From Methanomicrobiales archaeon (lineage in GTDB: Archaea > Halobacteriota > Methanomicrobia > Methanomicrobiales > Methanoculleaceae): a stretch of DNA of 14,425 nucleotides. A program made the position numbers and the translations under genes. The DNA is taken from positions 1 through 14,425 of the forward strand of contig JAGVUK010000251.1 in the NCBI GenBank assembly GCA_019136335.1. The letters run 5' to 3'. Under the pieces are notes generated by a model, which was given only the letters and a program-made list of their open reading frames with translations, was not told the DNA's origin and did no database searches. Shown here one piece after another: positions 7,087-14,131 of this stretch; positions within the stretch are counted from its first letter, which is position 1, and the number at the start of each line of letters is the position of its first letter.

Positions 7087-8858
7087 CGAAAAAGTTCGGG
7101 ATCCTCTGCTGTGAGAGCCTGGTCCGGGAACTGGCGGCGGTGGTTGCCGCCGGGGAGTTTCGGGGCGTTCTCACGAGGACATTTTGTATCGGCTGCGGCG
7201 GGAAGCGGGTAGGGTGGGGCGACGGGCTCGAGGCTCCGTTCATCGAGATTCGGGAGACCTGTGACCGGATCTGCATCCTCCGGTGCGGGGAGGGAGTCAA
7301 CCCCCCCGCCCTGCCGGGACCCGGTCCCGTCGTGGTAGCTCCCGATCTCATGCGGGGCATCCTCATCCCTGAGCCCCTCTTTGATGCCCATGTCCGGGAG
7401 GGAGCGCTCATGGTCGTCCCGGGCATCCTCTCGCGGTGGAAGGAGCACGTTGCAGCCCTCGGATTTAGCGGGGGAGTGCCGGAAGGGTTCTTTTTCGAGT
7501 CGGTCAAAAAGATCGTGCTCATCGATACGGGCGTTGACCCGGAGAGTCCCCGGCTCCTTGCAGAGATCGGCGAAGAGCTCCGGATCCCCACGGAGCGGAT
7601 TCCCGTCGGCATTGAGCCGCTCCGGCGGTATATCGGCCTCCAGTATCTCCAGTGGCGCCTGGACAGCGAGAAAAAGAATTCCCGGGACTCCATCGCTTCG
7701 GCGAACCGGAGGGCCGCCGATTACGCGATGACCATCGATATCCTCGGCAGGATCGCGGCGCTCCAGAGCGAGGAGACGGTGGTGGAGGAGATGCTCGACC
7801 TCTTTACCATCCTCTTTGGTCCTGCCCGGATCGGGTTTGCGCCGATCGTCGAGGGGAAGACGGGCAGGGCCGTCAGCCGCCCGCCCGGCTACTACGATCT
7901 CCCGGAGCACGGGGGAAGGTTCTTTGCGGAGGAGGGCCGGTCTGCCGGACGGCACGGCGAGGACGGGTTCTCAATAGAGGTCAGGCACGAAGACTCCTGT
8001 CTCGGGGTTCTCCTGCTTGAGGGAATCGCCCTGCCGGAGCGGATCGACGATTACCTCGATATCAGCCGGTTCGTGGCGGAGGTCTGCGGGCTCGCCATCG
8101 ATAACGCCCGGACGTACCGGAGGCTCCAGGAGGTCGTGGAGGAGCGCGACAGAGAGATCGGGGAACGGATGCGGGCGGAGAAGGCGCTCCGTGAGGCAAA
8201 CAGGAAACTCAACACCCTCTCGTCCATCACCCGGCATGATATCTTAAACCAGCTCGCGGCGCTGCTTGGGTACCTCGAGATAACGCAGATGGACCTCGCG
8301 GCGGGACGCCTGCCCGCGGACCCGACCCTTGTCCGGTATGTCGCAAATGAGCTCCAGGCCGCACGAACGATCCAGCGGCAGGTCGAGTTCACCCGGTTCT
8401 ACCAGGATATCGGCGTGAAGGAAGCGGAGTGGCACGATGTGGAGACCCTGATCCGGCAGGCGGCCGAAGAACTCCCGCTCTCGGGGGTCAGGGTGGACGT
8501 CGGGGTCGCGGGGCTCCGGGTGTATGCCGATCCCCTGATCGGGAAGGTCTTTTACAACCTCATGGAGAACTCGGTCCGGCACGGGGGGAGTATATCCCGG
8601 TTGTCCTTCTCCTCTACCGGGGCTCCGGGCGGCCTCGTGCTCGTCTACACCGATGACGGCGGGGGTATCCCGGCCGCGGAGAAGGAGAAGATCTTCCGGA
8701 AGGGGTTTGGGAAGAACACCGGGCTTGGGCTGTTTCTCACCCGGGAGATCCTCGCGATCACCGGCATCACCATCCGTGAGACCGGCGTTGAGGGAGAGGG
8801 CGCCCGGTTCGAGATCTTCGTCCCGGAGGGGGAGTACCGGTTCTCCGTGAAAGGCTGA
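7083..8858 (+). CDS. Soluble sensor histidine kinase: DUF1638-like + GAF + kinase core
   Basis: A 591-residue protein with no membrane segment. Residues 1 to about 185 resemble DUF1638 (ExLxREL near the start, a VVPG..SRWKE segment at 111-120, then VLIDTG at 146-150 region). This part is cysteine-rich: C9, C10, C35-x2-C38, C60-x3-C64-x3-C68, suggesting a metal centre or thiol chemistry. A GAF domain follows (about 215-345), then a coiled helix, the phospho-acceptor H385 in TRHDILNQL, second DHp helix with TIQRQVE (429-435), and a full ATPase domain: N-box ENSVRHG (N496), G1 DDGGGIP (524-530), G2 GLGLFLTRE (547-555). It should autophosphorylate; no response regulator is in the window. As the last gene of the operon it is co-translated with the methyltransferase, which suggests it reads the state of the corrinoid/methyl system. 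Kinase call firm, DUF1638 call moderate. Confidence 0.87.
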   Translation: MTKKFGILCCESLVRELAAVVAAGEFRGVLTRTFCIGCGGKRVGWGDGLEAPFIEIRETCDRICILRCGEGVNPPALPGPGPVVVAPDLMRGILIPEPLFDAHVREGALMVVPGILSRWKEHVAALGFSGGVPEGFFFESVKKIVLIDTGVDPESPRLLAEIGEELRIPTERIPVGIEPLRRYIGLQYLQWRLDSEKKNSRDSIASANRRAADYAMTIDILGRIAALQSEETVVEEMLDLFTILFGPARIGFAPIVEGKTGRAVSRPPGYYDLPEHGGRFFAEEGRSAGRHGEDGFSIEVRHEDSCLGVLLLEGIALPERIDDYLDISRFVAEVCGLAIDNARTYRRLQEVVEERDREIGERMRAEKALREANRKLNTLSSITRHDILNQLAALLGYLEITQMDLAAGRLPADPTLVRYVANELQAARTIQRQVEFTRFYQDIGVKEAEWHDVETLIRQAAEELPLSGVRVDVGVAGLRVYADPLIGKVFYNLMENSVRHGGSISRLSFSSTGAPGGLVLVYTDDGGGIPAAEKEKIFRKGFGKNTGLGLFLTREILAITGITIRETGVEGEGARFEIFVPEGEYRFSVKG

Positions 8859-9163
8859 AGGGGGAAGCGCTGCGGGTGACCGTTTCGGGGGTTGAGCGTT
8901 TCCGCTCGGCCGATCCTACCCGGATCAGGGGGTGCGATGAACGCCGCCATATTTGCGCTCCCGGGTAGTCGCCGGAAATTCTCGTAGTTTTTCTGCATTC
9001 CTGCCGGGACCGGGTGTATAGGTTCGCCGCTCCGGGTCGAACCGGGGAGATGGTGCTGGTGCCGCCGCGAACCGCCGGAACCCCGCGACGCTCTTTGACC
9101 CGGTCGGGTGCCACGCGATTCCTGCAGCGTGAGAGGGAGGGGCCGGGCGGCGGGCAGGAGTCG
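8859..9163. other. Intergenic gap after the corrinoid operon
   Basis: No gene is supported. The gap contains an oligo-T run (8988-8992) that may end the operon transcript and a weak TATA-like GTGTATAGG (about 9014-9021) that could serve the downstream helix-turn-helix gene. A GGGTCGAACC segment near 9036-9045 recalls a tRNA T-loop but cannot be folded into a tRNA. Confidence 0.4.
8984..8994 (+). terminator. Possible oligo-T terminator of the corrinoid operon
   Basis: GTAGTTTTTCT is the first T-run after the kinase stop, about 130 bases downstream. Archaeal termination often needs only a short T-run in the non-template strand. Weak evidence. Confidence 0.25.
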
Positions 9164-9747
9164 ATGGCCCGAAACGAGGCGGCGGCGCTCGCCACCATCG
9201 CCCGGATGGGCTGGGAGACGTTCACGGTCCGGATGCTGCGGCAGGCGACCGGGCTGTCGTACCACCAGACGCGGCGGGTCCTGCAGGGCTACACCGCGAG
9301 GGGCACGACCTACTGCGGGCTCCTCGAGAAGTGTCCGGCGCTCGGCGTGGTGGATGCGACGGTGCTTGACAGCTCCACCGGGACGACGGTCCGGTGGCAC
9401 GAGCTCCACTTCCCGTTCGACGCCTGGCGCTCCCGGGAGTGGGTGGCAGGGCTCGCGGTCTGGCTGGAGGACGAGGGGGGCGATGACCCTTCCCCGGATG
9501 GAGGTTGCAAGGGTGGTTGCAACCCTGTTTGCAACTCCGGGTACAACCAGGGTGCAACCGGCGTCCGGCCCCTCCCCGGCGTCCTCGACCACCGGATGTT
9601 CGAACGGGTGAAGGTCGAGCCCGGCCGGTGCGATATCTGCGACAACGGGAGGACGGTGATCGGTCGCGGGAGACGCAGGCGAACCTCTGTGAGGTGTGCT
9701 ACTCGCGGCCGGTCCGGGAGTGGAACGGTCGGGCGGGAGTGCGATGA
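9164..9747 (+). pseudogene. Helix-turn-helix/zinc-ribbon protein, apparently frameshifted
   Basis: From the ATG at 9164 (AGGAG at 9156-9160) a probable DNA-binding protein is read: an HTH-like segment (about 17-45, MLRQATGLSYHQTRRVL), a middle region with HFPFD and a WV..LAVWLED helix (82-102), a variable linker of tetrapeptide repeats (114-133), PLPGVLDHRMFERVKVE (137-152), and C156-x2-C159. In this frame the rest turns into Arg/Gly-rich sequence and overruns a convergent gene. In the +1-related frame from 9661 the sequence continues as RSRETQANLCEVCY and ends at 9747. Adding one base near 9659 restores a Cx2C...Cx2C zinc ribbon (C176, C179) and a 194-residue protein. So either a real one-base deletion or a sequencing error is present. 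It resembles uncharacterised accessory proteins of methanogens; no function is known. Confidence 0.65.
9503..9562 (+). repeat. 12-bp tandem repeat inside the HTH gene (5 units)
   Basis: Units: ggttgcaagggt, ggttgcaaccct, gtttgcaactcc, gggtacaaccag, ggtgcaaccggc. The period is exactly 12 bases and in frame, coding GCKG, GCNP, VCNS, GYNQ, GATG. The second unit contains the 10-bp palindrome ggttgcaacc (9515-9524). It forms the linker between the HTH part and the zinc ribbon. Confidence 0.75.
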
Positions 9748-9750
9748 GGG

Positions 9751-9775
9751 GGCAGGGTCTGGCTCACCCTGTGCC
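9751..9775. terminator. Hairpin between convergent genes
   Basis: GGCAGGGT (9751-9758), seven-base loop, ACCCTGtGCC (9766-9775): a 6-bp core stem CAGGGT/ACCCTG extended by GGC/GCC across a bulge. It lies in the 35-base gap between the HTH gene stop (9747) and the stop of the small minus-strand gene (9783), a position fitting a shared terminator, although no long T-run follows. Confidence 0.3.
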
Positions 9776-9782
9776 GTTGTGC

Positions 9783-9944
9783 TCAGTCGTACAGGCCGAT
9801 TGCCAGGTAGTCGTCGTCCGAGAGTTCGTCCCAGAGGTCGAGCACGACCGAGCCGTCGTCCAGGAGGTCGCCGGGGATGATGTCGTCGGAATCGACTTCC
9901 CTGACTTCTTCAACTCCTTCGGGGGTTCTCACAAGCACCTTCAT
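9783..9944 (-). CDS. Small acidic protein, 53 residues, unknown function
   Basis: The minus strand from ATG at 9944 to TGA at 9783 encodes a 53-residue protein starting MKVLVRTPEGVEEVREVD and ending DDDYLAIGLYD. It is strongly acidic (about a third Asp/Glu), with a central VVLDLWDEL segment, and has no Cys or membrane segment. The ribosome site is excellent: GGAGATGA (9949-9956), four bases before the ATG, close to the archaeal consensus. Its stop sits just past the hairpin that separates it from the convergent HTH gene. A start of MKVLVRTPEG followed by acidic residues suggests a beta-strand-first compact protein. I do not recognise the family. Good start context and amino-acid composition make it a likely real gene. 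Confidence 0.62.
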   Translation of the reverse strand: MKVLVRTPEGVEEVREVDSDDIIPGDLLDDGSVVLDLWDELSDDDYLAIGLYD

Positions 9945-10258
9945 GGTGTCATCTCCGTTCTGTGGTCTTTGATGCGGCAGGGTTGGGGTTGTTTATGCCC
10001 GGGCGCGGGGCTGCCAGGGTCCGTATGCAACAGTGGGAGGTGCTCCCCGGCGGGGTAAAAGCCTTGTTGGTGTGGGGTGGGGGGGTAAGCAGCCATAGGC
10101 GTCTAATCGTCCCCTGCCGGCGGAACCGAGACGCAGCCGGCGGTTAGGAGGAATCCGATAATTGAGAGAACCACCGGGTGTCCGGTGACGGCGCGTATCT
10201 CCATACAGGGTTGTTGTGAATTTCTATCACAAGAACCCGGCGAATCTACCGCACGCTA
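9945..10258. other. Gene-free gap with several inverted repeats
   Basis: About 310 bases without a supported gene. It contains GCGTCT...AGACGC (10099-10104/10129-10134), the octamer GCCGGCGG twice (about 10116 and 10135), the tetraloop hairpin CACCGG-gtgt-CCGGTG (10172-10187) and a large palindrome at 10208-10238. AGGAGGA near 10146 looks like a ribosome site, but no ATG-, GTG- or TTG-started frame of useful length follows. Confidence 0.4.
10208..10238. repeat. 12-bp inverted repeat (TTGTGA-N7-TCACAA core)
   Basis: GGGTTgTTGTGA (10208-10219), loop atttcta, TCACAAgAACCC (10227-10238): arms match in 11 of 12 positions, with one G/G mismatch. It lies about 20 bases past the stop of the possible minus-strand gene (10259), so it could be its terminator hairpin. 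The TTGTGA/TCACAA core also looks like a dimer-type operator. Confidence 0.6.
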
Positions 10259-10441
10259 TTATACCACCGTTCGGATCGCCTCAAACAGAATTGGCCCCCA
10301 CTCGCGATCCAGGGCGGTATCAGACCAGGCGAATCCACCGGCACGGAGAAGGTTTCGGATCTCAAAGCCGAGCCCAAAGTGCTGCATAATTAGTGTGATA
10401 GAGCACCAGGCACCGCTCCAGTGCAAAGTATTAACATTCAT
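10259..10441 (-). CDS. Possible small protein or gene remnant (HFGLG..IRN motif)
   Basis: On the minus strand a frame ending at 10259 contains a protein-like sequence: HWSGAWCSITLIMQHFGLGF, then EIRNLL, and a tail with W..ALDREWGPILFEAI. HFGLGxxIRN with a following acidic/Trp helix is reminiscent of small bacterial and archaeal families of the DUF6794 type, where a similar HxLGxWIRN motif occurs; this is from memory. The ATG at 10441 gives 60 residues; the frame stays open to 10579, but that part looks non-coding. No clear ribosome site is seen. The region is more AT-rich than its surroundings. It could be a short gene, or the C-terminal remnant of one cut by arrival of the restriction locus. 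Confidence 0.4.
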   Translation of the reverse strand: MNVNTLHWSGAWCSITLIMQHFGLGFEIRNLLRAGGFAWSDTALDREWGPILFEAIRTVV

Positions 10442-10568
10442 ACAGTTTGAATTGAATCTAACTCTGGTTGTGGCAGAAGTCAATAGATCCGTATAACCTG
10501 AAGTCAGATCATCCTTAATCCGCGGGAAAATAACCGGGCGGGAACCGAAGACATAAGGAGGAGGAGAT

Positions 10569-13013
10569 ATGGCAATCAAAAAATCCGATCTCTACAGCTC
10601 GCTCTGGAGCAGTTGCGACGAGCTCCGCGGAGGCATGGACGCCTCGCAGTACAAGGACTATATTCTCACGCTGCTGTTCGTGAAATACATCTCCGATAGG
10701 TACGCGGGGAAGGAGGATATGATCATCGAGGTGCCCGAAGGGGGAAGCTTCGACGATATGGTGAGGCTGAAGGGCGACAAGGAGATCGGAGACAAGATCA
10801 ACAAGATCATCGGCAAGCTCGCAGAGGCGAACGGCCTTAAGGGGGTCATCGACCAGGCCGATTTCAACGATGAGGCGAAGCTTGGGAGCGGGAAGGAGAT
10901 GCAGGACCGCCTCTCCAGACTGGTGGCGATCTTTGAAGGTCTGGACCTTCGGGCAAACCGCGCCGAAGGCGACGATCTGCTCGGTGATGCCTACGAGTAC
11001 CTGATGCGGCATTTCGCCACCGAATCGGGTAAGAGCAAAGGGCAGTTCTACACCCCTGCCGAGGTCTCCCGGGTCATTGCCAGGGTGGTCGGTATCGATC
11101 CTGATACGCGCCAGGATCAGACACTCTACGACCCTGCCAGCGGATCGGGGTCCCTCCTCCTCAAGGCGAGCGACGAAGCCCCGCGGGGGATCACGATCTA
11201 CGGCCAGGAGATAGATAACGCCACCTGGGCACTGTCGCGGATGAATATGATCCTCCACGGTCACCCGGGCGCGGAGATCTGGCGCGGCAATACACTTGCC
11301 GACCCGCACTTCAAGAACCCCGACGGGAGCCTGAAGAAGTTCGACTTCGCGGTCGCGAATCCTCCCTTCTCCTCCAAGGCATGGACGAACGGCCTCGACC
11401 CGGCAAACGACGAGTTTAAACGCTTTGAGTACGGCGTCCCGCCGGAGAAGAACGGCGATTATGCGTTTCTCCTCCACCTGATCACGTCGCTCAAGAGCAC
11501 CGGAAAGGGTGCGATCATCCTCCCGCACGGGGTGCTCTTCCGCGGCAATAAAGAGGCCGATATCCGCCGCAATCTCATCAGGCACGGACTGATCAAGGGG
11601 ATCATCGGCCTGCCCCCGAACCTCTTTTACGGGACGGGTATCCCGGCCTGTATCATCGTCATCGATAAAGAGAACGCCTCTGCCCGGACCGGGATCTTCA
11701 TGATCGACGCTTCGCGTGGGTTTGAGAAGGACGGAAACAAGAACCGGCTCCGCTCGCAGGATATCCGGAAGATCGTGGATGTCTTCAACAACCAGATCGA
11801 GGTGCCCCGCTACTCCCGCATGGTTCCGGTCTCGGAGATTGCGAGCGGTGCGAACGACTACAACCTGAACATCCCGCGCTATATCGACTCAAGCGAGCCT
11901 GAGGACCTCCACGACCTCGACGCCCACCTCAACGGCGGCATCCCTGTGCGGGACGTTGATGCCCTGCAGCCCTACTGGTCGGTCTTCCCGACGCTACGGG
12001 ATGCGTTGTTCAGGTCGAACGGCCGCCCCGGGTACCTGGAGCCGAGGGTCGAGCCGGCGCAGGTGAAGGCCACCATCCTCGCCCACCCGGAGTTTGTGGC
12101 CTACTCCGGCCGCGTCGTCGCCGTCTTTGAGGGGTGGCGGGCGGCGCACGAGCCACGCCTCAAAGGTCTCGACACCGGCGACAAGCCCAGGGAGATCATC
12201 CGTGCGCTCTCGGAGGACCTGCTCGCGCGGTTTGCCGACCTGCCGCTGCTGGACAAGTATGATGCGTACCAGTGCCTGATGGACTACTGGGCCGGGGTGA
12301 TGCAGGACGATGTCGATCTCGTCGCCGCGGAGGGGTGGGTCGAGGGGGCAAAGCCCCGCGGGATCATCGAGGACAAGGCGAAGAAGATCAAGGAGACACC
12401 GGACCTGACCATCGGCCGCCGGAAGTATAAGATGGACCTGATCCCGCCGGGTCTCATTATTAACCGCTACTTTGCCGCCGGGCAGGTGGCCATCGACGAT
12501 CTCGCGGCCCGGCAGGAGACCGCCACCCGCGAGCTTGAGGAGTTCATCGAGGAGCATACCGGGGAGGAGGGGCTGCTTGAGGACGCGATGAACGAGAAGG
12601 GCAACGTCACCAGAGCGGCGGTGAACGCCCGGTCGAAGGAGATCGGGAGGAACCCGGAGTTTGCCGAGGAACGCGATGCCCTCATGCAGGTCATGGCGCT
12701 GATCGAGGCAGAGTCCAGGGCAGGCAAAGCAGTGAAGGACGCACAGGCCGCTTTCGATGAGCGGGTGCTGGCCCGGTACGCGACCCTCACCGAAGATGAG
12801 ATCAAGACGCTGGTGGTGGAGGATAAGTGGTTCGCCTCAATCCGGGCCGCCATCGAGGGCGAGGTGCAGCGGCTGACGCAGCGGCTTGCCGGGCGGGTGA
12901 AGGAACTCGACGAGCGGTATGCCCGCCCGCTGCCGGAGTTGGAGCGGGAGGTGGAGGTGTTTGGTGAGAGGGTCGAGGAGCACCTGAAGAGGATGAGGCT
13001 GGTGTGGGGATGA
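10569..13013 (+). CDS. hsdM: Type I restriction-modification system methyltransferase subunit
   Basis: The 814-residue M subunit methylates adenine (N6) in the target set by HsdS. An HsdM N-terminal helical domain (1 to about 140) with LWSSCDELRGG and YILTLLFVKYISD is followed by GQFYTPAEVSRVI (158-170), the SAM-binding motif DPASGSGSLL (188-197), and the catalytic NPPF (264-267). The first 440 residues match a normal HsdM; the other 370 or so form a long charged, partly coiled-coil extension seen in a large subgroup of HsdM proteins. The start is set by an extended GGAGGAGGAG (10557-10566) just before the ATG. It overlaps the next gene by ATGA (13010-13013). With the nuclease gene and hsdS it forms one operon. 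hsdR is not in the window. Confidence 0.94.
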   Translation: MAIKKSDLYSSLWSSCDELRGGMDASQYKDYILTLLFVKYISDRYAGKEDMIIEVPEGGSFDDMVRLKGDKEIGDKINKIIGKLAEANGLKGVIDQADFNDEAKLGSGKEMQDRLSRLVAIFEGLDLRANRAEGDDLLGDAYEYLMRHFATESGKSKGQFYTPAEVSRVIARVVGIDPDTRQDQTLYDPASGSGSLLLKASDEAPRGITIYGQEIDNATWALSRMNMILHGHPGAEIWRGNTLADPHFKNPDGSLKKFDFAVANPPFSSKAWTNGLDPANDEFKRFEYGVPPEKNGDYAFLLHLITSLKSTGKGAIILPHGVLFRGNKEADIRRNLIRHGLIKGIIGLPPNLFYGTGIPACIIVIDKENASARTGIFMIDASRGFEKDGNKNRLRSQDIRKIVDVFNNQIEVPRYSRMVPVSEIASGANDYNLNIPRYIDSSEPEDLHDLDAHLNGGIPVRDVDALQPYWSVFPTLRDALFRSNGRPGYLEPRVEPAQVKATILAHPEFVAYSGRVVAVFEGWRAAHEPRLKGLDTGDKPREIIRALSEDLLARFADLPLLDKYDAYQCLMDYWAGVMQDDVDLVAAEGWVEGAKPRGIIEDKAKKIKETPDLTIGRRKYKMDLIPPGLIINRYFAAGQVAIDDLAARQETATRELEEFIEEHTGEEGLLEDAMNEKGNVTRAAVNARSKEIGRNPEFAEERDALMQVMALIEAESRAGKAVKDAQAAFDERVLARYATLTEDEIKTLVVEDKWFASIRAAIEGEVQRLTQRLAGRVKELDERYARPLPELEREVEVFGERVEEHLKRMRLVWG

Positions 13014-14131
13014 GAGGCGGAGCGGACGTTGCCCCGGACGATTTTGCCGGCTTGCTCGTCGACGTGAAGGAGCGGATCCTCTCGGCACGGACCAGGGCGG
13101 TCCTGGCGGTCAATGCCGAGCTCGTCCGGCTCTACTGGGAGGTTGGCCGGATCATTCACGAGCGGCAGCGTTCGGATGGGTGGGGGGCTGCGGTCATCCC
13201 GCGCCTTTCTTCGGCGCTGAAGAACGAACTGCCGGAGGTGAAGGGCTTTTCGGAGCGGAACATTAAGCGGATGCTCGCCTTCTTCCGCGAGTATCCGGAG
13301 ATGGGTGGGGGTGGAATTGTGCCACGGGCGGTGGCACAAACGGCGGGGGTGCCATCTGCGCCGGATACGGGGGCACACGTTCCGCAAGAGGTGTTCTGGG
13401 CGGTTCCCTGGGCTCATCACATCATCCTGATGGAGAAGGTCAAGCACCTCCCGACCCGGTTCTGGTATATGGAGCAGACCCTCGCGCACGGCTGGAGCAG
13501 AAACGTGCTTGCCATACAGATCGAGACAGAGGCCCACGCACGGCAGGGAAAGGCGGTCACGAATTTCAGCGCACTCCTGCCCTCTCCGCAGTCGGATCTC
13601 GCACAGCAGGCTCTGAAAGATCCGTATATCTTCGACTTTCTCACGCTCGACGAGCCGTTCCATGAGCGCGAGCTCGAAACTTCGCTCATCTGCCATCTCG
13701 AGAAGTTTCTGCTCGAACTGGGACAGGGCTTTGCGTTCGTCGGACGGCAGTATCGTCTGGATGTCGGGGGAGAGGATTTCTACATCGACCTTCTGTTCTA
13801 CCACCTGCGGTTGCGGGCGTTCATCGTCATCGATCTGAAGAGGGGGAGATTCAAGCCGGAGTATGCAGGGAAACTGAACTTTTACTGCAACGTGGTAAAC
13901 GATCTGCTCCGCCACCCGGACGACCAGCCGACGATCGGCCTGATCCTCTGCCAGAGCAAGGACAATCTGCTCGCCGAGTACAGCATTTCAGGTATCGACA
14001 AGCCCATCGGGATATCGACCTACGAGTTGACCCGCGCCCTCCCGACTCATCTCAAATCCGCTCTGCCGACGGTCGAGGAGATCGAGCGCGAACTGGCAGA
14101 GGTGCAACGCCAGGAGGAGGAAGGAGAATGA
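13010..14131 (+). CDS. DUF1016/YhcG-family PDDEXK nuclease
   Basis: A 373-residue protein with the two-part layout of the DUF1016 family: an N-terminal helical domain (about 12-95 plus 125-190; LYWEVGRIIHERQ and SERNIKRMLAFF are typical) and a C-terminal PDDEXK-like nuclease domain (about 200-345). Candidate catalytic residues are D260 (FYIDLLFY), D275 and K277 (VIDLKRG), with YAGKLNFY following. Between the halves is a Gly/Ala/Pro linker (about 97-125) carrying a perfect DNA palindrome. The ATG at 13010 overlaps the hsdM stop as ATGA; GTG at 13004 would add two residues. The stop overlaps the hsdS start (14128-14131). Members are frequently found inside type I restriction loci; their exact role there is not settled (recruitment, repair-like or restriction function). 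Confidence 0.88.
   Translation: MRGGADVAPDDFAGLLVDVKERILSARTRAVLAVNAELVRLYWEVGRIIHERQRSDGWGAAVIPRLSSALKNELPEVKGFSERNIKRMLAFFREYPEMGGGGIVPRAVAQTAGVPSAPDTGAHVPQEVFWAVPWAHHIILMEKVKHLPTRFWYMEQTLAHGWSRNVLAIQIETEAHARQGKAVTNFSALLPSPQSDLAQQALKDPYIFDFLTLDEPFHERELETSLICHLEKFLLELGQGFAFVGRQYRLDVGGEDFYIDLLFYHLRLRAFIVIDLKRGRFKPEYAGKLNFYCNVVNDLLRHPDDQPTIGLILCQSKDNLLAEYSISGIDKPIGISTYELTRALPTHLKSALPTVEEIERELAEVQRQEEEGE
13317..13339. repeat. Perfect hairpin inside the nuclease gene linker
   Basis: TTGTGCCAC (13317-13325), gggcg, GTGGCACAA (13331-13339): a 9-bp perfect inverted repeat. It falls in the low-complexity linker, and further ggtgcca/ggcaca pieces lie nearby (13340-13380). Confidence 0.75.

Noticed and set aside
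9020..9060. tRNA-like GGTTCG/TCGAACC segment
   Set aside because: No acceptor, D or anticodon stems can be formed around it on either strand.
9014..9163. Extension of the HTH gene upstream to an ATG at 9014
   Set aside because: The added 50 residues are low-complexity and the ATG at 9164 has a ribosome site and begins the protein-like sequence.
9696..10058. Plus-strand frame of 120 codons over the small acidic gene
   Set aside because: It is the antisense shadow of the 53-residue gene, which has a much better start site and composition.
10185..10496. Plus-strand frame of 103 codons before hsdM
   Set aside because: No ribosome site or protein-like pattern; it lies opposite the more convincing minus-strand frame.
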